Part shown: positions 35,318 to 42,822 of the stretch, one piece after another | Numbering within the stretch: position 1 is the first letter of the stretch | How the letters are laid out: the number at the start of each line of letters is the position of its first letter | Program-made: the position numbers and the translations under genes | Origin: Pseudonocardia lacus | GTDB taxonomy: Bacteria > Actinomycetota > Actinomycetes > Mycobacteriales > Pseudonocardiaceae | Length of the DNA stretch: 46,516 nucleotides | Direction of reading: 5' to 3' | Assembly: GCF_018531445.1 (NCBI RefSeq) | Contig: NZ_JAHDTH010000038.1 | Coordinates: forward strand, 1 to 46,516 | The notes under the pieces: generated by a model | The model's database searches: none | Told to the model about the DNA's origin: nothing | The model's input: the letters and a program-made list of their open reading frames with translations, nothing else

Positions 35318-36316
35318 ATGCCCACCGCGATCGACGCTGTCGCCGGCGAGCACGACTTCTCCGGCGTCGTCTCGGTCGACCGGGGCGGCGAGGTCGAGTT
35401 CGCCCGGGCGTACGGCATGGCCCACCGGGCCCATCGAATCCCGAACACTGTGGACACCCGGTTCGCGATCGCCAGCGGCGCCAAGGGGTTGACCGCCCTC
35501 GTCGTGGTGAGCCTGATCGAGCGGGGGGTGCTCGATCTCGCCATGCCGGTGCGTGAGGTGTTGCGCGACGATCTGCCGCTCGTCGACGACCGGGTGACGG
35601 TGGAGCACCTGCTCGCCCACCGGTCGGGGATCGGGGACTACCTCGACGAGGACGGCGACCTGGACGTCGACGACTACCTGCTCCCGGTGCCGGTGCAGCA
35701 GCTCGCGGACGCCGAGGACTACCTGGCGGTGCTGGACGGCTTCCCGGCGAAGTTCCCGCCGGGGGAGCGGTTCTCCTACTGCAACAGTGCGTACGTGGTG
35801 CTGGCGCTCATCGCCGAACGGGCTGCTGGGGTGCCCTACCACGACCTGGTGCGGTCGCGGGTCTGCGAGCCGGCGGAGATGGGCGACACCGAGTTCCTGC
35901 GCTCCGACGAGCTGCCGGACCGGACGGCCACCGGCTACCTCGCGGTCGGCGACGGCCGGTGGCGCACGAACGTCTTCCACCTGCCGGTGCGCGGGGTCGG
36001 CGACGGCGGGGCCTACACGACGGCGGCCGACATGAGCGGTTTCTGGCGTGCCCTGTTCGCCGGGAGGATCGTGTCCGCGGAGTGGGTGGCGGAGATGGTG
36101 CGGCCGCGCAACGACGTGCCGGGGGAGCCGCTGCGGTGTGGGCTCGGGTTCTTCCTCCGCGAGGAGCGCGACCACGTCATGCTGGTCGGGATGGACGCGG
36201 GGGTGTCGTTCACGAGCGTGCACGACCCGGCGTCCGGTCTCACCTACACCGTCATGTCCAACACCACCGACGGCGCCTGGCCGGTCGTTCGGGCACTCCG
36301 CGACCGCCTCAGCTGA
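35318..36316 (+). CDS. Serine hydrolase, beta-lactamase/class C penicillin-binding family
   Basis: This 332-aa cytoplasmic-looking enzyme has the SxxK nucleophile motif FAIASGAKGLTAL (about Ser53-Lys56), EHLLAHRSGIGDYL, and the YxN motif in FSYCNSAYVVLALIAERAAG. A GDGGAYTTAADM stretch precedes the C-terminal GLGFFLREERDHVMLVG. There is no signal peptide, so an esterase or peptidase role is more likely than cell-wall or antibiotic hydrolysis. The start is supported by the leaderless -10 at 35306. Its stop overlaps the convergent DinB gene by 8 nt. Confidence 0.9.
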   Translation: MPTAIDAVAGEHDFSGVVSVDRGGEVEFARAYGMAHRAHRIPNTVDTRFAIASGAKGLTALVVVSLIERGVLDLAMPVREVLRDDLPLVDDRVTVEHLLAHRSGIGDYLDEDGDLDVDDYLLPVPVQQLADAEDYLAVLDGFPAKFPPGERFSYCNSAYVVLALIAERAAGVPYHDLVRSRVCEPAEMGDTEFLRSDELPDRTATGYLAVGDGRWRTNVFHLPVRGVGDGGAYTTAADMSGFWRALFAGRIVSAEWVAEMVRPRNDVPGEPLRCGLGFFLREERDHVMLVGMDAGVSFTSVHDPASGLTYTVMSNTTDGAWPVVRALRDRLS

Positions 36317-36830
36317 CGGCCGCGCGCAGCAGGCGCAGCTGCCCCAGCTCCGCGGCGTTCTTCATCAGCTCCGCGGTCACCCACGCCGCCATGTCGGCCA
36401 CCGTGCGGTCGGAGCCGGGCGGCCACGGGAACGGGGCCGGGGCGTCGAGGGTGTCGTCGGTGAGCCCGTCGAGGACGTCGACCCAGGCCGCGTGCAGGTC
36501 GCGCAGCCAGTGGACGGCGGCGGCGGTGTGGCCCGGCCAGGTGACGTCCGCGCGGTCGCGGGGTGGGTGGCCGCGGGCGTGGTCGAGCGCGGTGCTCCAC
36601 CACCAGCCGATGTGCCAGGTCAGCCAGGCGCCGGTGGGGACGGGGATCGGGTCGGGCTCCTCGTCGGACCAGTCCGGCACCCAGGTGCCGTCGGGTCGGG
36701 GGCGCACCGTCCAGCACAGCGGGCCCGGCTCCCACAGGAGGTCGTCGGGGTCGAGGCGGTCGAGGTGGTACTCCAGCAGCGACCAGGTCAGGTCGAGCTG
36801 GTTGCGCAGCAGGTCGAGGCGGGTGGGCAC
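36309..36830 (-). CDS. DinB-superfamily protein
   Basis: This 173-aa four-helix-bundle protein begins TRLDLLRNQLDLTWSLLEYHLDRLDPDDLLWEPGPLCWTVRP, has the His-containing WLTWHIGWWWSTALDHARG helix, and ends in WVTAELMKNAAELGQLRLL with the surface loop VADMAAWV. These match DinB/mycothiol-dependent maleylpyruvate isomerase-like folds, with three histidines as the possible metal site. Such proteins are mostly thiol-dependent transferases of unknown substrate. GTG 36830 is chosen because AACCAT lies exactly 6 nt upstream. It is divergent from the VOC gene by 54 nt. Confidence 0.85.
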   Translation of the reverse strand: MPTRLDLLRNQLDLTWSLLEYHLDRLDPDDLLWEPGPLCWTVRPRPDGTWVPDWSDEEPDPIPVPTGAWLTWHIGWWWSTALDHARGHPPRDRADVTWPGHTAAAVHWLRDLHAAWVDVLDGLTDDTLDAPAPFPWPPGSDRTVADMAAWVTAELMKNAAELGQLRLLRAAVS

Positions 36831-36872
36831 CGGCGGATGGTTCCAGCGGCCGGGTGCGGGTCGCACGGGGTT

Positions 36873-36878
36873 TACGGT
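36873..36878 (+). promoter_or_regulatory. Candidate leaderless -10 of the VOC gene
   Basis: TACGGT ends exactly 6 nt before the GTG at 36885. The divergent DinB gene has its own candidate (AACCAT, complement of 36837-36842) in the same 54-nt gap. Confidence 0.5.
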
Positions 36879-36884
36879 GCGTGC

Positions 36885-37229
36885 GTGCGCACCCGGTTGA
36901 GCCAGATCGTCGTCGACGCCGCCGACCCCGCGAGCCTCGTCCGGTTCTGGGCCGCGCTGCTCGGCGGGGAGCCGGTCGACCGGGCGCGGGGGTGGTCGCA
37001 CCTGGACGCGCCCGGGTTCCCGAGGCTGGCGTTCCAGCCGGTGCCGGAGTCGAAGGCGGGGAAGAACCGGCTGCACCTCGATGTCGCGGTCGACGCGGTC
37101 GACGACGCCACCCGGGTGGCCGTGGGGCTCGGGGCGAGCGCGGTCGGCGCCCCGGTGACCGACGACCAGGGCTCGTTCCAGGTGCTGCGCGACCCGGAGG
37201 GCAACGAGTTCTGCCTGGTCAGCGGCTAA
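36885..37229 (+). CDS. VOC-family (glyoxalase-like) protein
   Basis: This 114-aa protein is of the vicinal oxygen chelate superfamily: LSQIVVDAADPASLVRFWAALLGGEPVDR, SHLDAPGFPRLAFQPVPESKAGKNRLHLDVAVDAVDDATRVAVGLGA, and GSFQVLRDPEGNEFCLVS. The His of LHLDV and the Glu of GNEFCLV are the usual metal ligands. It belongs to the small single-domain group common in actinobacteria, with unknown substrate. The start follows from the leaderless -10 at 36873. Confidence 0.92.
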   Translation: MRTRLSQIVVDAADPASLVRFWAALLGGEPVDRARGWSHLDAPGFPRLAFQPVPESKAGKNRLHLDVAVDAVDDATRVAVGLGASAVGAPVTDDQGSFQVLRDPEGNEFCLVSG

Positions 37230-37277
37230 TACCGGGGGTGATGTGTCCGGTTCGGGCGCACCGGGTAGTCCTGGTCC

Positions 37278-37418
37278 ATGCCCATCATGAACCGCATCCG
37301 AGGCTTCCTCTCCAGCCCGCAGGGCCGCCGGCTCACCGACCAGGGCCGCCGTGCCGCCACCAACCCGCGCAACCAGCAGCGCGCCCGGGGCATGCTCGCC
37401 CGCCTGCGCCGGCGCTGA
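37278..37418 (+). CDS. 46-aa basic small protein
   Basis: The product starts MPIMNRIRGFLSSPQGRR and ends ARGMLARLRRR. It has about 13 Arg, no Lys, an amphipathic N-terminal helix and a Gln/Asn-rich middle. Third codon positions are strongly G/C, as in real genes here. TAGTCC lies 6 nt before the ATG, and a hairpin terminator follows 23 nt after the stop, which together make a compact transcription unit. I believe similar short proteins occur in other actinobacteria, but I cannot name a family. Membrane- or nucleic-acid-binding is possible. Confidence 0.6.
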   Translation: MPIMNRIRGFLSSPQGRRLTDQGRRAATNPRNQQRARGMLARLRRR

Positions 37419-37441
37419 CGCCCGCAGCGGCATCCCGTACC

Positions 37442-37476
37442 CGGCCCCTGACCGCACCCCCCGCGGCCAGGGGCCG
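37442..37476. terminator. Bidirectional hairpin terminator
   Basis: CGGCCCCTG (37442-37450) pairs with CAGGGGCCG (37468-37476), and the stem continues inward as ACC/GGC with one mismatch. It lies between the convergent 46-aa gene and the BtrH-domain gene and can serve both. The core is nearly identical to the tRNA-Tyr terminator at 30902-30938. Confidence 0.8.
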
Positions 37477-37490
37477 TTCCACGTCCGGGG

Positions 37491-38801
37491 TCAGCCGATC
37501 GCGGCCATCTCGGCGACCGCCACCTTCTCCGCGGCGTGCGCCTCCCGCAGGCGGGCCGACAGCGCGGCGAACAGGTCGTCGCGCTCGGGCGTCGTGAGCG
37601 GCGGGGAGCCGTCCAGCTCGGCGCGCAGCGCCCACAGCTCGGCCGCCACCGCGGCGGCGTCCGGCGCACCCCCGTCGCCCTCGGCCACGACCGCCTGCTG
37701 GACGGCGGCGGTCAGCTCGCGCAGCCGGGCGAACTCGGGGACGTCGACGGGCAGGGCGGTCTCGGCGACCTCGTGCCACGCCGCGGCCGCGGCCCGCCAC
37801 GCCCGCGCGGCCGGAGCGGTCGGGCCGACCAGGGGCTCGACCTCCTCCAGGAACGCGGCGGTGAGGTCGCGCAGGTGGCCGCCGGTCATGCCGGCGGGGG
37901 AGGCACCCTCCCACACCGAGGCCAGCGCCCCCACCAGGCCGCGGCCGTCGGCGAACACGCGCGGCCAGCCCTTCGCGGCCGTGCCGTCGGTGATGGTGCG
38001 GGCCCACTTGGCCCACGCCGGCAGCGCGAACGACGACGACGTGCCGCCGAGGCGGGTCGCGCAGTCCGCGATCGCGTCCAGCACGGCGTCGCGCAGCGTC
38101 CCCTCCGGGACGTCGCCCTCGGGACGGGGGACGACCAGCAGGTTCTTGTAGGAGCCGACGCGCGCGCGTGCGGCGTCGAGTTGCGCGACGGGGACGGTCA
38201 GCGGGGCCAGCACGCGGTCGTCGACGCGGTAGCGGTCGCCGTCGCGCCCGTGCACGACGACGGGGTGCCCGCCCATGCCGTCCAGGTGCGCCGGCAGGTG
38301 CCAGTAGCCGGCGACCCGGCGGTCGGGCCAGACCAGCGCCGGGGTGCCGGCGTCGAGGGCGGCGGCCAGCGTGCGGGCCGCGGTGACGGTGCCGCCGGTG
38401 CGCTCGACGGTGGCCGGGACGCCCAGCCGCGCGAGCCCGGCCAGCACCGCCCGGTCGTGGTACTGCCACTGCGAGAAGAACCCGAGCACCACCGGCCGGC
38501 TGCCGTCGCGCTCGAACTCCCACAGGATGTAGCCGGCCCCGGGACCGCCGGCGACGCCGAACAGGAGCGCTTCGGACAGCTCGCCGCCCGCCGCGCGGAC
38601 GCCGTGGTGGGCCAGGACGTTGGCCAGCGCGGCCGACTCCGGGTGCGCGCCACCGCGCAGCCGGTAGCCGCCGTGCTCGACGGGGGTGTGCTCGACGGGG
38701 GTGGGCGCGCCGGCGACGTGGCGGCGCGCGGTGCTGTAGCTCTCGCCGGTGCGCGCCATCCGCGCGCGGATGCGGAGCTTGAGCTGCTTCTGACGGGTCA
38801 T
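37491..38801 (-). CDS. BtrH N-terminal domain / DUF4872-like protein
   Basis: This 436-aa protein starts with a short basic helix-rich motif (LRIRARMARTGESYSTARRHV, about 8-28) seen at the N-termini of various actinobacterial proteins. A BtrH_N-like papain-fold region follows (SAALANVLAHHGVRAAGGELSEALLFGVAGGPGAGYILWEF; LVWPDRRVAGYWHLPAHLDGMGGHPVVVHGRDGDRYRVDDR), and then a helical DUF4872-like half. BtrH in butirosin synthesis transfers an acyl side chain. The usual Cys nucleophile of the first helix appears to be Ala (residue ~58, ESAALAN), so activity is doubtful. It was perhaps recruited for binding. No biosynthetic genes are adjacent. Confidence 0.75.
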   Translation of the reverse strand: MTRQKQLKLRIRARMARTGESYSTARRHVAGAPTPVEHTPVEHGGYRLRGGAHPESAALANVLAHHGVRAAGGELSEALLFGVAGGPGAGYILWEFERDGSRPVVLGFFSQWQYHDRAVLAGLARLGVPATVERTGGTVTAARTLAAALDAGTPALVWPDRRVAGYWHLPAHLDGMGGHPVVVHGRDGDRYRVDDRVLAPLTVPVAQLDAARARVGSYKNLLVVPRPEGDVPEGTLRDAVLDAIADCATRLGGTSSSFALPAWAKWARTITDGTAAKGWPRVFADGRGLVGALASVWEGASPAGMTGGHLRDLTAAFLEEVEPLVGPTAPAARAWRAAAAAWHEVAETALPVDVPEFARLRELTAAVQQAVVAEGDGGAPDAAAVAAELWALRAELDGSPPLTTPERDDLFAALSARLREAHAAEKVAVAEMAAIG

Positions 38802-39003
38802 GACCGCTCCCACGGCCGGGCAGGCGGGCGCGGCCACCACGCCCCGCGCACCGCCCCGGCCGGTTCGAGCTGGTCGTGCACCGGTCGTGGTCCGTGGCCG
38901 AGGCTCTCGGAGTCCCCTGCGCCCCCGCACCGCCGGGCCGCGTGGGGGCCCGGTCTGGAGGTCCGGCGTGGCCGACGCCGTGCGGGGATTCTGGCACACC
39001 CGC

Positions 39004-39858
39004 TCAACCGTGGCCGTCGACGTCCATCCACCGGGTCACGTTCGCCACCCACCGGTCCATCTCGGTGTCGTCGACGCCGTCGAGCCGGTACTTGACCAGC
39101 TGCTCGATCGGGAACGTCCCCGCCCACACCCGGGCCCGCTCGTAGGTGCGCGCGTCGACCGTCCGCCCGATCACCGGCCAGCCGTGCGTGAAGGCCAGGC
39201 AGGCGACGTCGACGGCGGGGTCGAACGCGTGCGCGAGGTCCCAGTCGATGACGCCGAGCAGCCTGCCGTCCTCGGACCAGTGCATGTTCTCCCCAGCGAG
39301 GTCGCCGTGCACGAGCCGCGGCGGCACCGGCTCCAGCGCGACGGCCTCGGCGATCCGCCGCCGGGCCGAGGCCCGCAGCCGCTCGGGCAGCAGGGGGACG
39401 GCGACGTCGAGCATCAGTTCCTCCCAGCGCTCGCGCCCGGCGTAGGCGTGCGGGACGTCGAGCAGGCACTCCAGCGGGGCCAGGTCGACGCCGGCCAGCG
39501 CGTCGAGCACACCCCGCAGGACGTCGGGGTCGCCCTCGCCGCGGGGAGCCTCCCGCCCCGGCACCCAGGAGACGGCGACCGCGGTCCACCCGGCCGTCGA
39601 CGTGACGGGGCCGAGCGGCTCCGGGACGGCGAACGGCAGGCCGGCCCGGGCCAGCGCGACCAGCAGGGCGCTGCGCCGGGCGAGCGACTCGACCGCCGGG
39701 GCGCTGCGGGCGATCCGCACGGCCGCCACGCCCGGCACGCGGACGACGTCGTGCGAACCCCCGCTCACGACCGTCGCGCCGTCGAGGGCGGTGCCGGGCA
39801 GCAGCGCCTCGGCGACGGCGAGTTCGTGCGCGCCGGGCGGACGGGCCTGCAGAGTCAC
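39004..39858 (-). CDS. Aminoglycoside phosphotransferase (APH)-family kinase
   Basis: This 284-aa protein kinase-like enzyme has the Brenner motif LVHGDLAGENMHW, metal-binding GVIDWDLAHAFDPAVDVA and the N-lobe TVVSGGSHDVVRVPGVAAVRIARS, where the usual ATP-binding Lys is Arg. The substrate may be a small molecule such as a sugar, choline or antibiotic; nothing decides. The GTG overlaps the stop of the nuclease-like gene (GTGA), making a three-gene operon with the HTH protein. The 39003-38802 stretch downstream shows no gene or clear signal. Confidence 0.87.
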   Translation of the reverse strand: MTLQARPPGAHELAVAEALLPGTALDGATVVSGGSHDVVRVPGVAAVRIARSAPAVESLARRSALLVALARAGLPFAVPEPLGPVTSTAGWTAVAVSWVPGREAPRGEGDPDVLRGVLDALAGVDLAPLECLLDVPHAYAGRERWEELMLDVAVPLLPERLRASARRRIAEAVALEPVPPRLVHGDLAGENMHWSEDGRLLGVIDWDLAHAFDPAVDVACLAFTHGWPVIGRTVDARTYERARVWAGTFPIEQLVKYRLDGVDDTEMDRWVANVTRWMDVDGHG

Positions 39859-40652
39859 GCGAGGTCCGCGACGACGGCGTAGTGGTCCGACGGCCACACA
39901 CCCTCGACCGGGCGGCCGGTGGCCCGCCGCACCGACCGGACGCGGCCGGCGCCGTCGGGCGCGGGTGGGCCGACGAACACGTAGTCGATCCGGACGGCGG
40001 GGTTCCAGTCGGCGACGAACGGGTTCGCCGGGTCCCACGTCGCCGCGGGCTGCGCGGGGTCGGCGTACTCCCAGGCGTCGAGCAGCACCTCGCCGGGCAC
40101 GGCGGGGGCGGTCATGTAGCCGCCGAGCAGGCGGACCTCGTCGGAATCGGGCCAGGCGTTCAGGTCGCCGGTGACCACGGCCGGGTGCGCCGTGCCGCGG
40201 CGGTGCTCGGCGACGAACCCGACGAGCGCGCGGACCTGCTCCTGGCGTCGCCCCGACTCCGCCGGACCCGCCGACAGGTGCGCGGTGAACAGCGGCACCG
40301 GGTGGCCGGGCGCGTCGAGGCGGGCGTGCAGGGCGAGGCGGCCGTCGTCGCCGGGCAGGTGCAGGACCCGCTGGTCGAGCACGGGCCACCGGCTGAGCAC
40401 CGCGTTGCCGACCTGCACCGAGGGATCGTCGATGCGCCGCTGGAAGAACTCGGGCGCCCGGGAGGGCGCCCACGTGCAGTGCAGGCCCAGTTCCGCGGCG
40501 AGCGCCTCGGCCTGGTTCCCGTGCTCGTCGGCCCAGACCTCCTGCAGGGTGACGACGTCCGGGGCGAGGTCGCGCAGCGAGGCGAGGATCGCGGGACGGC
40601 GGGCCTGCCACGGCCCGAAGCGCCACCACAGGTTCCAGGTCACCAGGCGCAT
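39855..40652 (-). CDS. Endonuclease/exonuclease/phosphatase-family hydrolase
   Basis: This 265-aa protein has the complete EEP catalytic set: Asn in MRLVTWNLWWRFG, Glu in VVTLQEVW, GDLNAWPDS, RIDYVFV and the C-terminal SDHYAVVADL. It could be a nuclease or a phospho- or sphingomyelinase-type phosphoesterase. There is no signal peptide, so it probably acts inside the cell. It starts 3 nt after the HTH gene and overlaps the APH gene, so the three are co-transcribed. Confidence 0.9.
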   Translation of the reverse strand: MRLVTWNLWWRFGPWQARRPAILASLRDLAPDVVTLQEVWADEHGNQAEALAAELGLHCTWAPSRAPEFFQRRIDDPSVQVGNAVLSRWPVLDQRVLHLPGDDGRLALHARLDAPGHPVPLFTAHLSAGPAESGRRQEQVRALVGFVAEHRRGTAHPAVVTGDLNAWPDSDEVRLLGGYMTAPAVPGEVLLDAWEYADPAQPAATWDPANPFVADWNPAVRIDYVFVGPPAPDGAGRVRSVRRATGRPVEGVWPSDHYAVVADLA

Positions 40653-40655
40653 GCG

Positions 40656-40883
40656 CTAGTCCTCCGGCGGGTCCTCATGGTTCTGCCGCGCGCGGAACTC
40701 GGCGAGCTGTCGCTCGATGTCCTCCAGGCTCCACCGCAGGTGCCCGCTGGGCAGGACGACGGTGGGCTTGACCAGCCCGGTGCGCGCGTAGCGCGCGAGC
40801 GTCCGGCGGTCGACGCCGAAGTACTCGGCCGCCTGGGCGGTCGTCAGGAGTTTCTCCCGCCGCTCGCGCGGGCTCTCGGGCAT
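40656..40883 (-). CDS. BldC-like/MerR-type helix-turn-helix protein
   Basis: This 75-aa DNA-binding protein is a single winged MerR-type domain: LLTTAQAAEYFGVDRRTLARYARTGLVKPTVVLPSGHLRWSLEDIERQL, about the size and pattern of BldC (excisionase family). I chose the ATG at 40883 (MPESPRERRE) because TACGGT lies exactly 6 nt upstream on the minus strand; the earlier ATG at 40913 would remove that promoter. It leads the nuclease-phosphotransferase operon and may regulate it or the divergent 81-aa gene. Confidence 0.85.
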   Translation of the reverse strand: MPESPRERREKLLTTAQAAEYFGVDRRTLARYARTGLVKPTVVLPSGHLRWSLEDIERQLAEFRARQNHEDPPED

Positions 40884-40889
40884 GCCTGC

Positions 40890-40895
40890 ACCGTA
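40890..40895 (-). promoter_or_regulatory. Candidate leaderless -10 of the HTH operon
   Basis: The minus strand reads TACGGT-GCAGGC-ATG, a 6-nt gap to the chosen start. No Shine-Dalgarno sequence is present. Confidence 0.5.
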
Positions 40896-40959
40896 TGTGA
40901 CCTGCGGCGTCATTGGTTTACGTCAGAGTCGAAAAGGTCAACTGAGCTGCGAGAGTCAC

Positions 40960-40989
40960 TTGAGTCGTTTGTCCCACCTGCTCTACGGT
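40960..40989 (+). promoter_or_regulatory. Promoter of the 81-aa protein gene
   Basis: TTGAGT (40960-40965), an 18-nt spacer and TACGGT (40984-40989), then exactly 6 nt to the GTG at 40996. Both hexamers are good matches, which makes this the clearest leaderless promoter in the window. GAGTC occurs three times between 40926 and 40966 and could be a regulator site. Confidence 0.6.
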
Positions 40990-40995
40990 GGATTG

Positions 40996-41241
40996 GTGGC
41001 GCAGAGCGATGAATCAGGCACGGAAGGTCCGAGGATCTGGCGGGCGTCGGTCGAGGTGCTGTCCACCTGGCCCGACCTCGTCGACTCGCTGATGGCGCTG
41101 CACCGCCCCAACGCCACGGGGGCGTGCCTGACCTGCGCCATCCCCGGCGGCACCCGCCCGGACCTCGCCTGGCCGTGCGCGCTCTGGACGCTCGCCGACG
41201 CCGCCCGCCGCGAGCGCGCCCGGCGCCGTCTCGACGGCTGA
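40996..41241 (+). CDS. 81-aa cysteine-containing hypothetical protein
   Basis: The small protein has a helical N-terminus (WRASVEVLSTWPDLVDSLMALHRPN), a short segment CLTC and a further Cys in LAWPCALWTLADAARRERARRR. The CxxC plus distant Cys could bind zinc or a cluster. Similar HRP...C..C...WPC proteins exist in actinobacteria as far as I recall, of unknown role. GTG 40996 is fixed by the promoter; the frame is open further upstream, but that would place the promoter inside the gene. Confidence 0.7.
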   Translation: MAQSDESGTEGPRIWRASVEVLSTWPDLVDSLMALHRPNATGACLTCAIPGGTRPDLAWPCALWTLADAARRERARRRLDG

Positions 41242-41298
41242 TCCGGCAGCGCGGGCAAATCCGTCGCACGCGCGCGTACCGGCTGTCAGCATCGCCGG

Positions 41299-41784
41299 GT
41301 GGACACCCCGATCCGGCCACTCGACGAGCGCGACCACGAGCCCGTCGTCGCCCTGTCCCTGCGGTCGTGGGCGCCGGTGTTCGCCTCGATGGAGGTCGTG
41401 CTCGGGCCGTCGGGGGTGTTCGAGCGGTTCTACCCGGACTGGCCCGTCGCCCAGCGGGCCGCGGTGCTCGCGGCCTGCACCGACCCGGCGATGTCGGTGT
41501 GGGTGGCCGAGGTCGACGGCGCCGTCGCGGGGTTCGTCGCGGTCCGGTTCGACCGCGCCGAGCGGCTGGGTGAGATCCACATGGTCGCCGTGGACCCCGA
41601 CCACCAGCGTCGCGGCGTCGGGTCGGCGCTCACCGCGTTCGCCGTCGACCGGATGCGCGCGGAGGGCATGTCGATCGCGATGGTGGAGACGGGCGGCGAC
41701 CCGGGGCACGGTCCGGCGCGGCGGACCTACGAGCGCGCGGGCTTCACGGCGATGCCGGTGGTGCGCTACTTCGCGGCTCTGTAG
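41299..41784 (+). CDS. GNAT-family N-acetyltransferase
   Basis: This 161-aa GNAT protein has TPIRPLDERDHEPVVALSLRSW, VWVAEVDGAVAGFVAVRF, the acetyl-CoA motif IHMVAVDPDHQRRGVGSALTAFAVDRM and TYERAGFTAMPVVRY. It looks like a complete single domain. CAGCAT lies exactly 6 nt before the GTG (leaderless). The substrate is unknown. Its stop codon lies in a short tandem duplication (41774-41802). Confidence 0.92.
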   Translation: MDTPIRPLDERDHEPVVALSLRSWAPVFASMEVVLGPSGVFERFYPDWPVAQRAAVLAACTDPAMSVWVAEVDGAVAGFVAVRFDRAERLGEIHMVAVDPDHQRRGVGSALTAFAVDRMRAEGMSIAMVETGGDPGHGPARRTYERAGFTAMPVVRYFAAL

Positions 41785-41802
41785 GTCGTCACGGCTCTGT
41801 AG
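41774..41802. repeat. Short tandem duplication at the GNAT stop codon
   Basis: CGGCTCTGTAG occurs at 41774-41784 and 41792-41802 (period 18), with a partial third unit (CACGGCT) at 41807-41813. It looks like replication slippage in the 21-nt gap between convergent genes. Confidence 0.6.
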
Positions 41803-41805
41803 TAG

Positions 41806-42624
41806 TCACGGCTGGGTGGTCAGCCACTCCCGCAGGATCGCCAGCAGCGCGTCGGGGGCGTCGAGCTGGATCAGGTGCCCGGCGCCGGGCACCAGTCGCA
41901 GCGTCGCCCCGGGGATCAGCCGGCTGAGCTTGTGCGCGCGGTCGACCGGGATCCACTGGTCCTCGGTGCCCCACACGACCAGGACGGGCAGCGAGATCGA
42001 CGGGTACAGCGGCTCCACGGCATCGGTGTGGCGCTGGTCGGCCTGGGCGATCTGGCGGTAGAACGCGGGCTGCCCGGTCGGTCCCAGCCAGGGCGCGGTG
42101 AGGACGTCGTGGGCGGCGGGCGGCAGCGGCCGGTGGGCGGCGCCGGTGATGTAGGCGCGCACCAGCGCCTCGTGCAGCGGCGCCGGGAGGCGGGTGAACA
42201 CGTCGGACTCGTCGTGCACGAGCCGGAAGAACTCCGAGCCCCACGGGGCCAGTGCGACCACGTCGACCAACGCCAGCGAGCGGTACTCCAGCCCGTGCAG
42301 CAGGTGCGCGCGCAGTGCGACGGCACCGCCGATGTCGTGGGCGACGACCCGCGGCGGCTCGGGCAGCTGCCAGTGCCGGACGAGCTCGGCGAACAGCTGG
42401 CCCTGCTCGCCCAGCGAGACGTCCTGGTCGGCGGCCATCGTCGAGGCGCCGAAGCCGCGCATGTCCCACAGGTGCACGGTGAACCGCTCGGCCAGCGCGT
42501 CGGCGGTCGGGCGCCACAACGCCGACGACCAGGGCGTGCCGTGGCAGAGCACCACGGGTGGCCCGGCGCCGTAGCGGGTCCAGCGGATGCGGTCGCCCTT
42601 CCAGGCGAACTCCCGGTCCAGCAC
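41806..42624 (-). CDS. Alpha/beta hydrolase with Asp nucleophile (epoxide hydrolase/haloalkane dehalogenase-like)
   Basis: In this 272-aa protein the oxyanion motif HGTPWSSALW and, at the nucleophile elbow, VAHDIGGAVAL place an Asp where serine hydrolases have Ser. This is the mark of the epoxide hydrolase and haloalkane dehalogenase groups. LLVVWGTEDQWIP-type acid (seen as LVVWGTEDQW) and His in GAGHLIQLD complete the triad. The cap domain lies at about 125-205. GTG 42624 follows CATCAT by exactly 6 nt. The substrate is unknown. Confidence 0.86.
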   Translation of the reverse strand: MLDREFAWKGDRIRWTRYGAGPPVVLCHGTPWSSALWRPTADALAERFTVHLWDMRGFGASTMAADQDVSLGEQGQLFAELVRHWQLPEPPRVVAHDIGGAVALRAHLLHGLEYRSLALVDVVALAPWGSEFFRLVHDESDVFTRLPAPLHEALVRAYITGAAHRPLPPAAHDVLTAPWLGPTGQPAFYRQIAQADQRHTDAVEPLYPSISLPVLVVWGTEDQWIPVDRAHKLSRLIPGATLRLVPGAGHLIQLDAPDALLAILREWLTTQP

Positions 42625-42810
42625 CCGGCGATGATGGCAGGCGGTGCCGCCGCGCCGGCACGCCCGTCGGCGCCACGCAGGTCACCGGGCTCAGCGGGAT
42701 GGCCGCCGAGAGCTCACCACATCCGGGTGATGATCGATCTCGAACGTCGGTACGCTGCCGATCGGGTGATCGGCCATCGGCCGTTCTATCGGCTTCTCGG
42801 TCTAATCTTC

Positions 42811-42816
42811 TAGGCT
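42811..42816 (+). promoter_or_regulatory. Candidate -10 upstream of the STAS gene region
   Basis: TAGGCT ends 6 nt before ATG 42823. The same hexamer serves the polyprenyl synthase at 9223. The 42625-42810 stretch is less GC-rich than the rest and contains short overlapping palindromes around CCGATCGG/GGCCGATCAC but no gene. Confidence 0.5.
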
Positions 42817-42822
42817 GTTCGG

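Noticed and set aside
30808..36316. tRNA-Tyr as attachment site of an integrative element covering the envelope operon and GntR-GNAT
   Set aside because: I found no copy of the tRNA 3' end downstream and no integrase, excisionase or transfer gene in the interval.
38802..39003. Possible small gene between the BtrH-domain gene and the phosphotransferase
   Set aside because: Short frames here have no start signals, and composition is not gene-like on either strand.
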